This document shows, piece after piece, positions 35,850 to 49,769 of a stretch of DNA of 64,000 nucleotides. The stretch is from NCBI RefSeq assembly GCF_020382885.2, contig NC_058496.1, forward strand, positions 15,914,501 through 15,978,500, written 5' to 3'. The translations under genes were made by a program, and so were the position numbers. A model generated the notes under the pieces. The model had not been told where the DNA came from, searched no databases, and saw only the letters and a list, made by a program, of their open reading frames with translations. Origin of the DNA: Scatophagus argus. Its lineage: Eukaryota > Chordata > Actinopteri > Scatophagidae. Numbering within the stretch: the stretch's first letter is position 1; each line of letters starts with the position of its first letter.

Positions 35850-38800
35850 TTCATGTAGAGGAAGCATCAGAAGTATGAAGGTAGATTTCCACATGCTCAG
35901 TGCAGAGGGAGCTGTTCACCATCTGTGAAGCCTTTTGATTTGCATATGAGAAGTAGCGCCGCATGCTGCTGACACTGCTGCTTGTTCGCTTTAAAATAGG
36001 GTTTGCGTCAGCTGAAATGGTTACACTGAGCCGGAGGAAGTTTAGTCTAACTCTGAGTGGAATTCAAACTGTTGAGTCTAGAGTTTAACATAGTAAACTT
36101 GGACATTGTCACATAAATATTAGAATAGATGGGATTCTCTGATTATATCAGAACTGCTCCAGTTTGGCTTCAGCCTCATTCATTGTTGTAATGAGATGTA
36201 AATATTGTCTTTACAGCATCTGACTTTGTTTCTGCTCTGTCCTGTTTTCATTCAGGAACATAATAGTCACACAGTTAAATATACAAACCCAAATCTGCAC
36301 TGTTTCCTCTGAAATTACATATTACTAATACCTGTTAACAATATGCAAATGTGAAAGAAATGCTAAGGTGAGAGTGACGTTTTTTCATGTGACCCCAACG
36401 GAGCTAAAGGAAGAGTGAAATTGGCCTTATATTAACCACAGGGCCCAGAACACAACTCTAAATGAAGGATAATGTTGATCTCTAACTTCTGGATGTGTAA
36501 ATAAGCAATTGTTGGCTAAAAAGTAAGTTTGCACTGCTCCCAAAAGACCCCCCCAAAAAAACTTGATTGCAGGTCTAAGTAAAAATAAAAACCAAATCTA
36601 TATGCATACTTACAAAAGATATATGCATAAGGCATTGCCTGTCTCCAACAAGATAGATAGCCTACATATACCTTCCATGCCTCACAGGAGGATTATAGAA
36701 GCACATGCCTGACTATCTGTCTTTCTCTCTCACTTTCCTCTCTCTTCTTCCTCCAGAGAACGTCCAATCCAGCGAGTGAGTGTGGAATCAATGGCCTGAT
36801 ACGAGATTCAGCCTAATGAGGATCAGAAACATCTTAATAAAGACCCATAATCCACCACTTAATCCCTCATTACAGAATCATCTGCATTCAGCGGTCCTGC
36901 TTCATACAGCCACAGTGACGGCACATTCAGGTCCATTGTTATACTTGGCCTCATCTCTCACCCAGGGCTATGTCTCCCTTTGTCTCCCCTCGGTGTCAGT
37001 TATATTTGATCCGCTCTCATTAGACTTTCAGACGAGATGAGCAGAAGGGCCTGAAAATAGTGCTTTTGTGTGCACTTCTACGCTATCTCCTGTCTGAAAT
37101 GGAAAATGAGACATATGCTTAATGAGGACGAGATGGACTGGGACCTGCCTTCTGACAAAGATAGGGGGTGTATTGTGTGAAGGAAGTGCTGTGACCGATA
37201 CTGTTAAAGGACACACTTTCCAGGCCATGTCTGTGTCAGTGACTGTGATTTCTGAGAGTGTGAAAATTACTCTGAAGTGGGAGAGATGGATTAAAGTTAA
37301 CGCTGAGCCCTGGAGAGTCTGAATCTGTGTGTTGGTTTAGTGCAGCATTAACACGAAAGTTGGGGAAGTTTAAACCAAGCAGAGATTACTATAATGTTTT
37401 GTTGTCTGGTCTTCTCTGTGCTAGAACGAAAAGTCAGATGATTCAGAACGCTGTCTTAACTAAAACAAGAAAATTTGACCTTATCACACCAATTTTATCT
37501 TCACTTTATTGCCCATCCGTGGCAGATCAGAATAACCTCCCATTTATATCAAACTTTTACCCTAACTTTCAGTCCCTCAATACCTCAAAGCTTGTTCCGG
37601 GTACCATTATTCTCAAGTTGTGTAAATGTTTATCCTGCCAACAAGAAATTAACAACTGTAAACTTCTAATAACCATTACGGTGTTTTTATTTCTGTTTCC
37701 CACAAGTTGTCGTCATTTCTTCTAATTCTTCTTTTCTCCCCTTCCCCTCTCTTTGGTTTTATCATCCTTCTCCTCTTTTTCCATCAAAGCTCCTTTCTGC
37801 TGGACCATCCAGGAACCTCTGCCTCTATCATCTGCCTGTCGGTGCCTCATCCAGACGTTTGGGTCTGAATCATCATCCCTGAGGAGTCTCAGGCTCCCAT
37901 CTTCTCTCCCTTTCTCCCTTGTTTGTATGCTTTCACCTCTCTTCCTCTGTGTGTTTGCCTGTCTCTCCTATCTGTGTGAACGCCTTGCTGCCTCGACTGC
38001 ATTTGTGTGGCCTGCCCTCCTTCAGGGTCTCCACAGCTGAAAGGTGGTCCCGTGGCTCAGGTTCTACTTATGGGGGGGTGACATGTGAAATCGTTCGTTG
38101 TCCTCCTGGATCCATACTGTTCACTGTTTTACAATCTACAGATATCTGTATTTTTGCCCTAATTTGTGATTTCTGTTCTCATCTCTTCTGTACATATGAC
38201 TTGCGTGTCAGCCTGTCCATCCTGGTAGATGAATCCCTCTTCTGTTGCTCTTTCTGAAAGTTCTTCTCTTTTGCAGGTTTTGCGGGTCTGAGGGAAGAAA
38301 GCATAATATGTACAGTTTGTATACAGACTCTTGAATAGACGAGAAAAACGAGAACTTTATTTTTTTTGTCAAGTGTCTGCGGATTAAACTGCCCTCAAGC
38401 TACATTCTTTCATTTCCATGTAGATTTTAAAACTTTATCATCTTCATCATATATATTTACTAATGACATTCTTGTATTTTTTCTTGTGCTTTCATGACTA
38501 CCCAATTCCACAAATTTACTAAACAAGGGCCAAATGGAAAAGGAAAACTGGATAAGAAAAGCAGAGCAAATGACTTGTCACTTTGTCTGTGTATGATGCA
38601 ATATTATTAGCCTAATATCCATCAGTCTGTAAAATGTGTCAAAAATAAATCAACAGTGATGCTGAGGATCAATCTTGTAATGTAATTATTAGTTTTATGC
38701 ACCAGAATGCAACACGGGGATGGCTGTATGTTTGCCTATCACCTCTAATTTCTTGAGCTTTTACCTTGTGTTCCTTTGCCTCAGTCAGTAAAGTGTGCTG

Positions 38801-39724
38801 GCATAAGTCTTGTGGATGGGAATAGTTAGTTCACAATGCCAAGTAAAATTAGCCCCATCCAGACACACTCCAATTTAGACTAATGAAGAAGGTTAATATA
38901 GAATTATGTGTTGAGAGGAGAAATCTCTTTTCCGTCATTTGAAGCTGTGAGAAGATCCTCGTGAGGGTTGGATAATTAGCCCCACGTAGGTGTGGAGAAG
39001 GCTGATTCTTAACCCGCTCCACCGATCCCTCTTCATTACTCTGTGTACTGGGGTGAGTAGGAGGTGGAGGGGGATAAAACAAAACAAATAAAACTCATTA
39101 TAGGTACCCATGTGGCTACAAATCCCCTTCTGCGGTATGCTAAAGCACCACAGACATCATTAGCTCTGGTCAAAGGAGCTATCGTTATTCTGCCTGGATA
39201 TGAACACAGATCAAAGCCTGCTATAGTTCATTGTCTTTTAACCTGGGGCAGGATTCTCAAAATCAGAGCTCCCTTTTTGGCAGATTTCCATTTTTTCCTC
39301 CCTGATCTCGGCCAGCGGAGATCCAGAAAATCATTCTACATAGCAAGAGCAAATCTTTAGATGAAAAAAAAAAAAAGCTTAATGATTTCTCCAATGGTGC
39401 ACCCATGGCATTTTCTTGTTGTGAGGAATGATTAACCTTTGATGCCGCAAAATAGATGAGGTTTTTTTTTTTTGTAGTTCTATAAAATAAGTTTGTTGGA
39501 AGTTGCATACAATGACAGCAAGCGACCACATTTTTTCCCCACATTTATTTTCCCCACACTAGCAAGATGGCTCGTGGGATGGCAATGCCATTTTGTTGGT
39601 TGGTGAAAAAGCTTTTTTTCTTTTCAGACATCCCCTGCCTGACTTTCCTCCAGTGCTATAGGCTGATCTTCCCCTTTTTTTTGTTGTTGAATACAAATTT
39701 TCTCCAATACACTTTGTGTTTATA

Positions 39725-39960
39725 TTAATTACCAAGTGTTAGTAGGCTAACATGCTAAACTAACAAGGCACACATGTGTTAACATGATAAACATCACAAT
39801 TGCCATATGTCAGCTTGCCAACATTGTCGCTGTAAACATGCTAACATACCTACGTGGACATTAGCTCAAGTACAGCATCACAGATAAAACTAGTGAACCT
39901 CGTGCCCACTTTGGAGACAGAAGGTGTCATTTCATTAGTGCACCTTATAATGTATCATCT
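39725..39960 (+). repeat. Dispersed teleost repeat ('gctaacatgctaa' family)
   Basis: GCTAACATGCTAAACTAACAAGG, AACATGATAAACATC, GTAAACATGCTAACAT and CATTAGCTCAAGTACAGCATCACAG occur in the order of a common fish repeat. The same family as at 15880-16270. Confidence 0.55.
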
Positions 39961-41619
39961 TTGCTGTAAAGCAGCTTTTCTTCCCTATCAGTTATTATAA
40001 GCTGACAATGTATTTGTGACTACCTTATTGTCACCACTGACAACCATAGGCTAATTCAACCAGATCAAAACCCAAATATATTTAAAACTCAATATATATC
40101 TAAGTCTTGAACCTAGTTGTTGCATAAAGTAAAATAGCCGGTTTATGAGGGCGTTTCCAAAAGTCAAACATGAGTGAAATATTGAAAAAATTAATTTCCT
40201 CTGTTATCACAAACTCATCCACGGTATCAAAAGCGCAAATATTGTGGACCTCATTTAAACTAGTGGGCTGTTTGTCGGTTTAACGAATGAAACAGTGAGT
40301 CACAGGGGCTCGTCACACAGGCTGAATCCTCCCTAGAGGTGATGTTTTGCTCTAACATGTTTGGTGTAATCCACAACAATCTCCTGCCTCATTTCACTCA
40401 CATTTGCATCAGTGATCCTCCACGTCCCCCATGACCACACGTGTCTAATAAGGGCAGGGTAATTTCTCTCTTCAGTTATGATGGCCTCAGCGCACTCTGA
40501 CAACTTGATCTCACCTGTGCAAATTTCTCAATTTACATCCCACAGTTCGCTCTTGCTTTCACGCAGATTTTTTTTTTTTTTTGTGTGTGTGTGTTGTTTA
40601 CATTAGGTACAAACAAAGGCAGGTGCAGGGGTTTTCTCCTCTGGGCAGCTTACAGCTGTGATGAGTGTAACTGCTGTCAGACACAGAGAGAGAGAGCATG
40701 TGCCAACAAACACACTGTACTAATCACACACGATAACATCTGCAGCCAACAGACAGCAGGCACACGTTACAGGCCTCAGGCACTCGAGCAAGTGGTCTGC
40801 ATAAATGACTGCAGCCAGCCGTAACCATACCAGACACACGCACGAGCACATGAAAACACACACACACACAGATAAGTACAAGAGTGAATGCAAACAGAAT
40901 TAGGAGTAAACATGCAGACGTACTACATACCACATTTCATTTATTTGGCATTTAGAGTTTAACATTAGTGTAAGAAGTCCGTTTATGCTTATTTATTTAA
41001 GTCAAGCAGATTAAAGGAGGTCGTGCGTCTCAGGTCTTATCTGTTTGGCAGCATGTCCTCCCCTTTCTTTCATTCATATCTAAAACAAACACACTCGTTA
41101 CGACATCAGGCCTTGCAAACACTTATGTTTAAGTTCCTCAAATTCCATGTAGTTGCTTTAAAGAAGACTTTTTAAGGGTCACTGTACTGCTTTATGTGAC
41201 TGAAATGGAGATTATTTACTGCTGAGTAATTTCATCAGTGGTTTGAGAATACTTTGGACTTTACTGTCCCCTCTGGGGAACTTTCTTAACCTGAGTTACA
41301 AAGATACATAAAGCATAATTAAATAAAAAACACAAAAACATAAAACCTGCATGCATAAAACATTTATTAAAACCCATCATGCAAACTCACAAGCCTTGAA
41401 TCTGAGGATGTTTTTCATCATTTTGGCAAAACTCCTTCCCAATATGGAGAATCTCTTCAACATTATGACAACAGTTTGGGGAAAGTTCTTTCCTTTTTCA
41501 GCTTGATCAGTGACTGAACCAGCTGATTTTTTTTGTGGCTGAATGGTAATACAATCGTTCAGCCGGGTTGCAATATCTTGTGGAAGACCTCCTCAGAACA
41601 GTGGAGGAGAAGATTAATG

Positions 41620-41870
41620 GTTAAAGTTATAGTAAACAATTAATCAGTTATGAGCAGTCTCCAACTGACTGCTTGCATCATCTCTAAAATAAATGTACAA
41701 TGTTCTAGAGTAAAAAGTATTATATTCTCCTCTGCATAGAAGCATAATTTAAGTATAAAGTGGCAAAATAAATAAAAATGCTCAATAAAGTACAGCTATC
41801 TTCTTAAGTACAGGAATTGTGTTAATGCATTTAGTTACTTTTCATTGCAGTAGTTTTATACATTTTTTTT
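41620..41870 (+). repeat. Dispersed teleost repeat ('aagtataaagtggcata' family)
   Basis: AGTATTATATTCTCCTCTGCATAGAAGCATAATTTAAGTATAAAGTGGCAAAATAAATA-like order, then CTCAATAAAGTACAG and CTTAAGTACAGGAATTG, agrees with the common fish repeat also seen near 13.9 and 44.0 kb. Confidence 0.5.
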
Positions 41871-42218
41871 GTTTGCTCTTTGGCTGGACATTAGTGTGAT
41901 GTCTGACAGTATCTTCACTCAGACTAATCTACACTTTTCTCAACAGTTGCTCTCCAACACCAAAATGGTTGCAGTCCTGCTGCTTCCTGTGCTTCACTGA
42001 ACTATCTCCTCCTTTGTTTCCAGCCGTCACTGATAATAACTGAGCTCTGTTGGAGGAATGTCTGGCACTGTACGTTTCCCTGTGTGTGTTCGTTGAAGTT
42101 GGAAGCCTTTGGAAAGAAATAAACAGTGGAAATCAGTCAGCTCATAACACCAGATACCCAGGAAGTGGTGAACAGAGAGTGGATGGGGCAGTAATGGGTG
42201 CGAACCAGGCCTATTGTG

Positions 42219-42219
<1 letters not shown>

Positions 42220-42262
<43 letters not shown>
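42220..42262 (+). repeat. (CA)n microsatellite
   Basis: About 21 uninterrupted CA units. Confidence 0.97.
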
Positions 42263-42267
<5 letters not shown>

Positions 42268-42464
42268 TGGTCAGCAGTAGTGGGGTCAGACGCTGACCTT
42301 TGGGCTCTGACCTTGGAGTGGCAGGTCGAGTGTGGTAATCAGTAATAACATGGATAACACAAGACTACTGGCTATGACAAGTGATAAACTTTTCTGCTGT
42401 CACTCAAAATGATGAATTCAGTTTTTGTTGATGGGTAGATTTCTCATAAATTAAATGGGTTCTT

Positions 42465-42645
42465 TGTTTAGGTTGATATTGGCCATGAAAGCAGCACTGA
42501 CCTTTGGGATTGCACTGTTTAGTTGTCAACCACTTTGGTCCCGACTAAAATACCTCTCTAGCTAGCCACTATACTATTTACATGAAATTTGTACAAACAT
42601 TCATGGTGCAGAGAGGCCTAACTGATTTTTGACTTTTATTATTCA
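42465..42645 (+). repeat. Dispersed teleost repeat ('catgaaatttgtacaaacattcatgg' family)
   Basis: GCCACTATACTATTTACATGAAATTTGTACAAACATTCATGGTGCAGAGAGG-like order matches a common fish repeat, which is also represented at 15.9 and 49.4 kb. Divergent copy. Confidence 0.45.
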
Positions 42646-43924
42646 AATGGCTTTAAATATTAAAGTGTTTATTTCCAGCAGGATAGCACAACACTGGAAA
42701 AGGAGAGCAATGTCTTCGCTGATGAACTGTCTGCTAACAATATTCTACTTTCCTTTAGCTACATTTATTGTTCTATTGTTTATTATCTTTCTGTCAGTGA
42801 ACTCTATCACATTTTGTCCAGGACTTATCAGTGTTCACTCTGCAGTGCTCAAATAAGGAACTGCAGAAGCTGAGGGAACTCTTTATGGCCCGAGAGTCTG
42901 CTTCATTTGATTAACCTCTGGCCTTTGTCACATTATCCACTTTGCAAGTTGAAAAGGTAAAGACATGGAACACCAGTAGCTTAGTTCACTTTCTTATCTC
43001 TTCTTTAAAGAGTTTACCCACAGTAGAACCAGAAAAATTCTCTATTTTCCACAATCGTGAGCACAGATAAAGAGTACATTCTGTTTATTCCCTTCAGGAT
43101 TATCGATATCCCTTGAAGTTGCACTTCAGTAATACATTTAGTTACAGCAGACCCTTGACCGTGGTTACACTTTTAAAAAGATACACTTCAGCTGATAAAA
43201 CTACAGCTCAGCTCTGCATCAGAGGCTGTTGACCCACAGTGACCCCTGACCTCTGTCAGGCCTTTTAATATAACCTCAGCAGATCAGCTCCATATGGTAC
43301 TCCAGAGGGGAGGCCCTGCTGGGGGCCAAATTATAGTAATTTAATTATAACTCTCCCTATGTCTGGATCATGGAGCATGGCAAATTTTTACTAATATGAC
43401 AATAATCAAATGAGTTATTAACTTTACTGTAAAGGATACATTTCAGGTGAAATCTGATTGAGTCTGACAACAGATATGATTCACCTAGTTGAACATCAAC
43501 AGTCTGTAGTGAGAGTCTGTGCCCATTAAAATCTTGTTATTCACTTTATGTCTGTCCTCAGTAATCCACTGACAGATACCAGTATCTGGCATGGGCTGTG
43601 TTGGTTGTTGACACAGCTGCAGTCTGGGTGTAAACTAACATGCTCAGGATGCACCTCACTGCTGAATGTCAGCCCAACAGCTTCACAAAAACACAAAGAC
43701 TGGAAAGATTTGCTCCCACCCAACATGTGGAACCAGTCTGTGAAATGTTCTTTGATCTGAAAAGGAAAATATCTTTATGACGAGGGAAAATCATATTTCA
43801 TTAGAACTGAAAAACATTTTTTTTCCCTTTGCTGATTATGTTTTCTCACTTTCTTTGTGAGAAAAATACTTTTTCTAGAGTTTTAAAGTTCATATATACA
43901 ATTAATATCATAGTTTTCAACACA

Positions 43925-44080
43925 TTAGTGATGCAAAGTGCTGTACTTAAGTAAGATTATAAAATTCTTGTCTTTTCATGGTACTTCCTCCCTCTAGTCC
44001 GCATTTTATATTGAAATATTGTCTTTTTTCCTTTATTTATTTATCTGACAGCTACAGTTACTACAGACTAAAAATCATTT
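43925..44080 (-). repeat. Dispersed teleost repeat ('ctgtacttaagtaag' family), reverse orientation
   Basis: CTGTACTTAAGTAAGATTATAAAATTCTTGT, then TTTATTTATCTGACAGCTACAGTTACTA, belongs to the family at 41620-41870 in the opposite direction. Confidence 0.5.
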
Positions 44081-47000
44081 GCTCAAACCTAATCCAGTGT
44101 AGGTTAATATGGCACCAACGCAATGCAGTAGGTTGAATACCTTTTGAGTGCATGACTTTTACTTGTAAGATAATGTTGTCACATTGTGGTACATTAAATT
44201 TAGTATGTGAGTCCTTCTTCCATCACTACAGCCGCTGATGCTACTCCTGATACCTGCAAAAATTAAAAGAAAAAAAAAGCAAAAAAAAAAGCAATATTGT
44301 TGTTCCTGATCAGTTCAATACCTGTCGCTGCCAGAAGGAGGCAGTGGTGCTGTTGCTCTCACTGGTATCTCAGTTGATGTTGTATATACATTGAGATTCT
44401 CCATTTATACGGAGCACTCTCACCAGATCTCTTTCACAAAGCCAAACATCTGAAACAAAACCTGACAAGGAAGCTAAACTCTGACCCTTTGTCGACAACA
44501 GATCTGAGACGCCGCTGAGATCTTTCTCTCTGCTCTGGTGTCATAGTTTCAGTGACAGGGAAGCCCTGCCCTGTAGGCACACAGGGAGAAAGGAAGGCAC
44601 TGTGGTGTAGAAACTACCCTTTGTCTAGCCCCTTACCTTGTCCTCAAACTGTGCTCAAAGATTCAGCTTTGTGTGAGTGAAGGTGTTAACGTAACCAGGG
44701 ACAATGGTATCAGATGGGCGCTCCACAGGGACAAGTGTTTTGAGATCTATATTTAACAGCATATATCCATGTGTTTAGTGTCAGAGAAGTATAGGTTTTC
44801 TGTACTGTGTGTAGGTTGGGGGGCTGCTGGTTGAGAGGACATCCTCTCTGTAACAGGTGCTGCAGGGACAGGGTTTCCCCAAGGACCAATAGGGAAGAGA
44901 CCTCTCTGTATGGTGCACAGTTTACATGAGTGCAAACAGAAAATCCAAGACAATACAATATATGTAGTAAGGTGGTGCAGCAGCAAAAACAGGTCTGAAA
45001 ACAGCTTCCTGATGTGCTGCAAATATAGATACATTTTGTGAACCTATTGTAGAGGCTGTTGTTTTGTCCATTGTTTCAAAATAGTATAGAAACAATCCAC
45101 GAGTTGATTGAAGTTCAAGTTGTTCCACTGACTGAGTTGCATATGATCAAACACTCTTGACTTGTGACTTGTGTGGGGGAAAGAAAAAATCGATAAAGTA
45201 ATTACAAGCGATGATGTTAAACAGGATTGTTTGGATCATCTATTTATCAAGAAAAGGAAAGACAAGCATTAACAAATATAATTTCAAACCGACTATCTCT
45301 GGGCTTTGGACCGCTGTTTGGACAAAAGAAAGAATTTCAAGACATCACCTTGAACTCCAGAAAATTGTCATTGTTCAGACATTTTGCTGATTAAATTATA
45401 AATTCATTGACAGAGTGATTGTTAAAAGTACTTACTAAAAATACTACAACTGCTAGTTGCAACCCTCTTTCAAAACCTCATCTTTAATTATGGGTTCGAT
45501 GTGACAGTGTTTGTCTTTGTATCTGTTCTGGCAGTTTCAGGTCGGACTTATTGATCTATGATTGTAAACATACAATGAAGTTTTACTAGAGAGATTGTCT
45601 TCTAAAAACACTAACTCTAATTCAGGCTCTGTGAAAAGAGATCACACACTCTTCATGAGCAGACGATGATTACTCAGTTGCCTCCGAGATGTTCGCTCTT
45701 TTCACCTCTCATCCATGACGGCTCAAACGTGGAGCCTGACTCGTGATGAAGACTGTGTGATTTGGCCAAAGAGTCCAGAACAAGTGAGACAAGTGTGGAC
45801 ACTGAATGAAGATTATTTTTCCAGCTGCAGATTCAAGGGTCAAGAATGTACTGTTAAGTTCTCCCTTTTTCTTAGATCTGTAGTTACTGTAGTTGTCATA
45901 CAGTCACAGATTTCCCATTTGTAGCTATTTATACTGTAAGCAGCAAAGTAATGCATTTATAGGTTTCTGACTCTTGTTGCTAGATAAACTAACAAAGTAA
46001 AGGGGTTAGTATCAGAATTTGAGTTTAAAGAGCAGGTTTGGAAAAAAAATTGATCTATTCTAATATGTGAATAAAAAAATGCCCTAAAATACATCCATAT
46101 CCTAGAAGGAGGACTTCTCCTGAAAATATCCGCTCTACAGTAACTCCTTTGGCATTTTCTCAGAGGATCTGAGCTCATTTCCTGTTTGTTATTCCTGATG
46201 CTATCATCCTGAATGGTCCAGCAGGCAGCCAGGAAGTCCTTTCTTAATTTGTTATGCCTCCATCACCTCTTCTTCCTTTTTTCTAATTCCCAAAGAAAAC
46301 CCAGCACAAAGCAAGTGGCCACTTATCAGTCTGTGACTTTAAACATGTTTATTTACAGATCATCAGGGAGTTTTGGGAAGGGGCCTCGCAGAAAGCTGCC
46401 TGATGGTCTTCAAACCCGGAGCTTTGGTCCCTCGGTGCGGCGTCAGAGGCTCTTGTTGCAAAGTTTGATGGTGTCAACAGCCACTCGCAGGGCTTCAAAG
46501 AGTAACGCGGCGGCTAAAGATGTGTGACTGTTCACAGGGTCCTAATCTGTTCAGAGGAGGGGGGAGATCCAATCCGGATCTTTTTCATCCAGCCGCACAG
46601 AGACGGGGCTTTTTCCGAGAGGCCTGCTGTAATACAGTGCATTAGTGAGATAAAGGCCTCTCCTCACAGCTGCCTCATGCTGACAGACTCTTGGAAAAAC
46701 TGGCTCGGGGTGGATCTGGGAGGATCCTTTCCTTCTCTGCCGCTCTATCTCTTCCTCAGGTCTCTTTCTTCGCAGCCTCACACTTCCTTTCAAACCTTTG
46801 TGCTTTGTCTTCATCTCTTTTATCATTATTATGATGAACCATACGGTCATACGTAACGTGTGCACTTCACTGCAAAGCCTCAGTCATTTTTTTTTTCCTG
46901 ATTTTTCTCAGGCACATGAATTACCAAACTTTATGAAAGCTCACTCCATGCCTTATTTTAAAAGGTCCTCATTCAAGAAATCACATTTTAAACAATCAGG

Positions 47001-49379
47001 GAATCAAGGTAGAGATAAAAGGATTCAGTCTTGTAGTGAAACAGAATAGAAAAATGAAAATGAACAAGAGTGCTCGACACTTTTGCAGGATCAGCCCCTT
47101 AGAAACAAGGATCTCTTCTAGATTGGACCTGTCATGGTGTAACAGTTTCTTCTGTCCAATGAAAATAAATGTTTTGCATGTCGTGTTTGTATTTATCGAG
47201 TAAGAAAGGCAGAGTGATGGGTTGGAATCTTTCCCTCCTTAGTAGACAAGCAGCAGACAAGCCAGGACATGGAGAGGAGGACACCAGACCATGGAGGAAG
47301 GGAGCAGAGATGAAGGGAGGGAGGGAGGCTGGTAGGCCGGGCCCCAGACGTCACATCTGCCACCACTACTCCCAAGGGGCCTCTAGGGCATGGGAACCTC
47401 ACTCATCTCCACCCAAACCCCTCCACGCCCCACCCTTCGTCCATGCTCCATCCAGTCCCTCCACTGGTCTGGGACCTATTCTGCCTGGCTGGGACACCAG
47501 TTCTCCCACTCGTTTCTCTGACTCTGTCACACTAATATTGTTGCTATTTAGAATCCACTGTCCAGTCCTTCCTCTCTTTCCTTTTTTTTACCTGTCTTAC
47601 TCTACCAACCACACTGATCAACCACACAGACTCAGTATCATCTGTGTCTGGTCCTAAGGTGTGTTTTCACACACACATACACACGCACACACACCTATGT
47701 ACACATTCATAATTATTTATGCATTTTACCACACATCTTTGTCTACTTACGCACATGAACAGGTTCAATCTGGCTCCAGACTAAGGGTTATTTTCTGATG
47801 CAAAAATTCGATGAATTCACAGTTTGCAGCTTCTCCTCAGTGACAGGAATCAGAGCTACTTTGAGATACATACTGCTGATCAGACAGAATAAGCTTTTTT
47901 GTAGCCATTTCTGCATTTTCAGTGACATATTAGCAGATTGACCTCCCAGGGAAAGTCTGTGAAGGTCTTCACATCCTCATCTGATGTACTTTGTAAAGAT
48001 TTTTAGCTCTTCACTCTCAGGATGAGCTCCCTCCACTGAGGAAGACTGTGAGAGGCAGAGAAGATCGAAGGCTGTAGGTAGCAGCAGTTCTGATTTGGAG
48101 CAGCTGGTTGAACCCTCGTCAGGTCTACTTATTCTGTAGATAGGCAGTCACTGATGTTTTGCTCATGAGAGGGTGGAGTCACACCTACGGCTCAGTTTCT
48201 TTGCTCCAAACCACAGTGGAAAAGTTTTTTCTTGCATTTTTGAAAGACGTAATATCTTAAACTGCTTGTTTTCTACACTGAGTTTTGGTAAACTGTCATG
48301 CTGGAAGGTAAAGAAGTTGAACAGGGAAGTTTGAAAAAGTTCCCATAGCTTTTGCTATGCATTACAGACTTACAGACATTTGTGTGATCTCTCTCGACAT
48401 TTACAGTACATTCTCTGCTGTTCATACAGTCGAAAATAAATTCACTTTGTTCATATGGATGTCATAGAAATTCCATTTGTTATGCTATGCTTTCTTAATT
48501 TATGTGTAAAATATTCAATGCCTCTATTGCACTGTTGTTCTGATACATAAAAGTCTCTTTTTAAAATTATTTTCTCTACATTGTCATGGGTTACCGTACT
48601 TTCACATTGACAAGCCACAGACTCACATTTTGTTCAAATGACTCCTATCCAAATGATCCAAACAAAATGGATAAATACCCACTGTGAATGTGCCCTAACA
48701 CTGTCACAGTTACACAGGGATTACATAGTTACACAAGATTTATGTATATCCGTTAAAATGGTTATTTGTGTCTCATTGTTGCATTTACATCTCAGTTTTG
48801 ACAGGCAAGGTTACCATGCCACATTATCTCCTCTCCCTTTGCGTGTCTAGAGTAATACAGCAGTAAAAACCCCTGCCAGCTGTTAACAATGGCACGCTGT
48901 GTGTGTAAAGAAGGCTGTGTGCGAGCGTGTGCGCACATACATGTGCAGCAGCTGTCGGCAGTATGTACTGTTTTCCAGCCAGAGGCCAAAACACAGTGGC
49001 CAGCTGCTCCCATAGCTCATAGTAGTACAGCAGCCTTTGTGCATTAAAAAAAAAACTGCTGACATTATTATGGGCTGAGCAAGTATTAGTACTTCAATGC
49101 AAGTTCCACTATTCACACTTTCATGACAAATATGTCAGAACACAACATTGGTTGGATTTGCTGAGTATTTTCTACTACACATACAACAATTTAACATAGC
49201 TTTTCTCTTTAAAAGTGGGTTCATCATGGGAAAGAAAAGTAGGCTGGGAAGGTTTATTAAAAATATGAAGTAGAATAAGCAGATACTTTAGAGAGTATGA
49301 ATCAAATACAAAACAATGAGAAACAAGATTAAAAGTCTATAGCCATGCAAGTGCCTTTGTGAAACACAAATAACAACAG

Positions 49380-49700
49380 AGGATGAGGGGAATATCTTAT
49401 AGTGGCACTAGATGTTAAGGTAAGGGATTACCAATGTACAGTTCACCCTCCCAAATTTTGTGCCAATTGATCCAATAGATCCAATGTGAACTTTATGGTG
49501 TCATTAAGGGAACAAACTAACAAAAACTATGCCACCATCAGGAGATCACCAACAACATTAGAATTTATCGTCTCAGAATCATTTATGTCTGCACATAATT
49601 TCATGTCAATCCCTCCAGTAAAAAGATATTTCAGTCTGGACCAAAGTAGTGGACAGACCAACATACTGACTTTGCCATCCGTTGGACTGTGCTGCTAGCA
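49380..49700 (+). repeat. Dispersed teleost repeat ('gatatttcagtctggaccaaagt' family)
   Basis: TTTCATGTCAATCCCTCCAGTAAAAAGATATTTCAGTCTGGACCAAAGTAGTGGACAGACC-like order and the end GCTGCTAGCATAGTTAAAAC match a common fish repeat. The open frame through it (49486-49698) is not a gene. Confidence 0.55.
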
Positions 49701-49738
49701 TAGTTAAAACCAGACAGAGATATCTGCAGAAATTCATA

Positions 49739-49769
49739 AAAACAAAACAAAACAAAACAAAAAAAAAAC
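49739..49769 (+). repeat. (AAAAC)n low-complexity run
   Basis: AAAACAAAACAAAACAAAAC followed by a pure A run. Confidence 0.8.

Noticed and set aside
46213..46856. Successive plus-strand frames of about 100 codons
   Set aside because: Frames overlap with different phase on both strands and show no protein motif. Listed only as a candidate non-coding element.
47169..47657. 162-codon plus-strand frame rich in Pro, His and Ser
   Set aside because: No domain, no splice partner, and low-complexity composition. Likely chance in a GC-richer patch.
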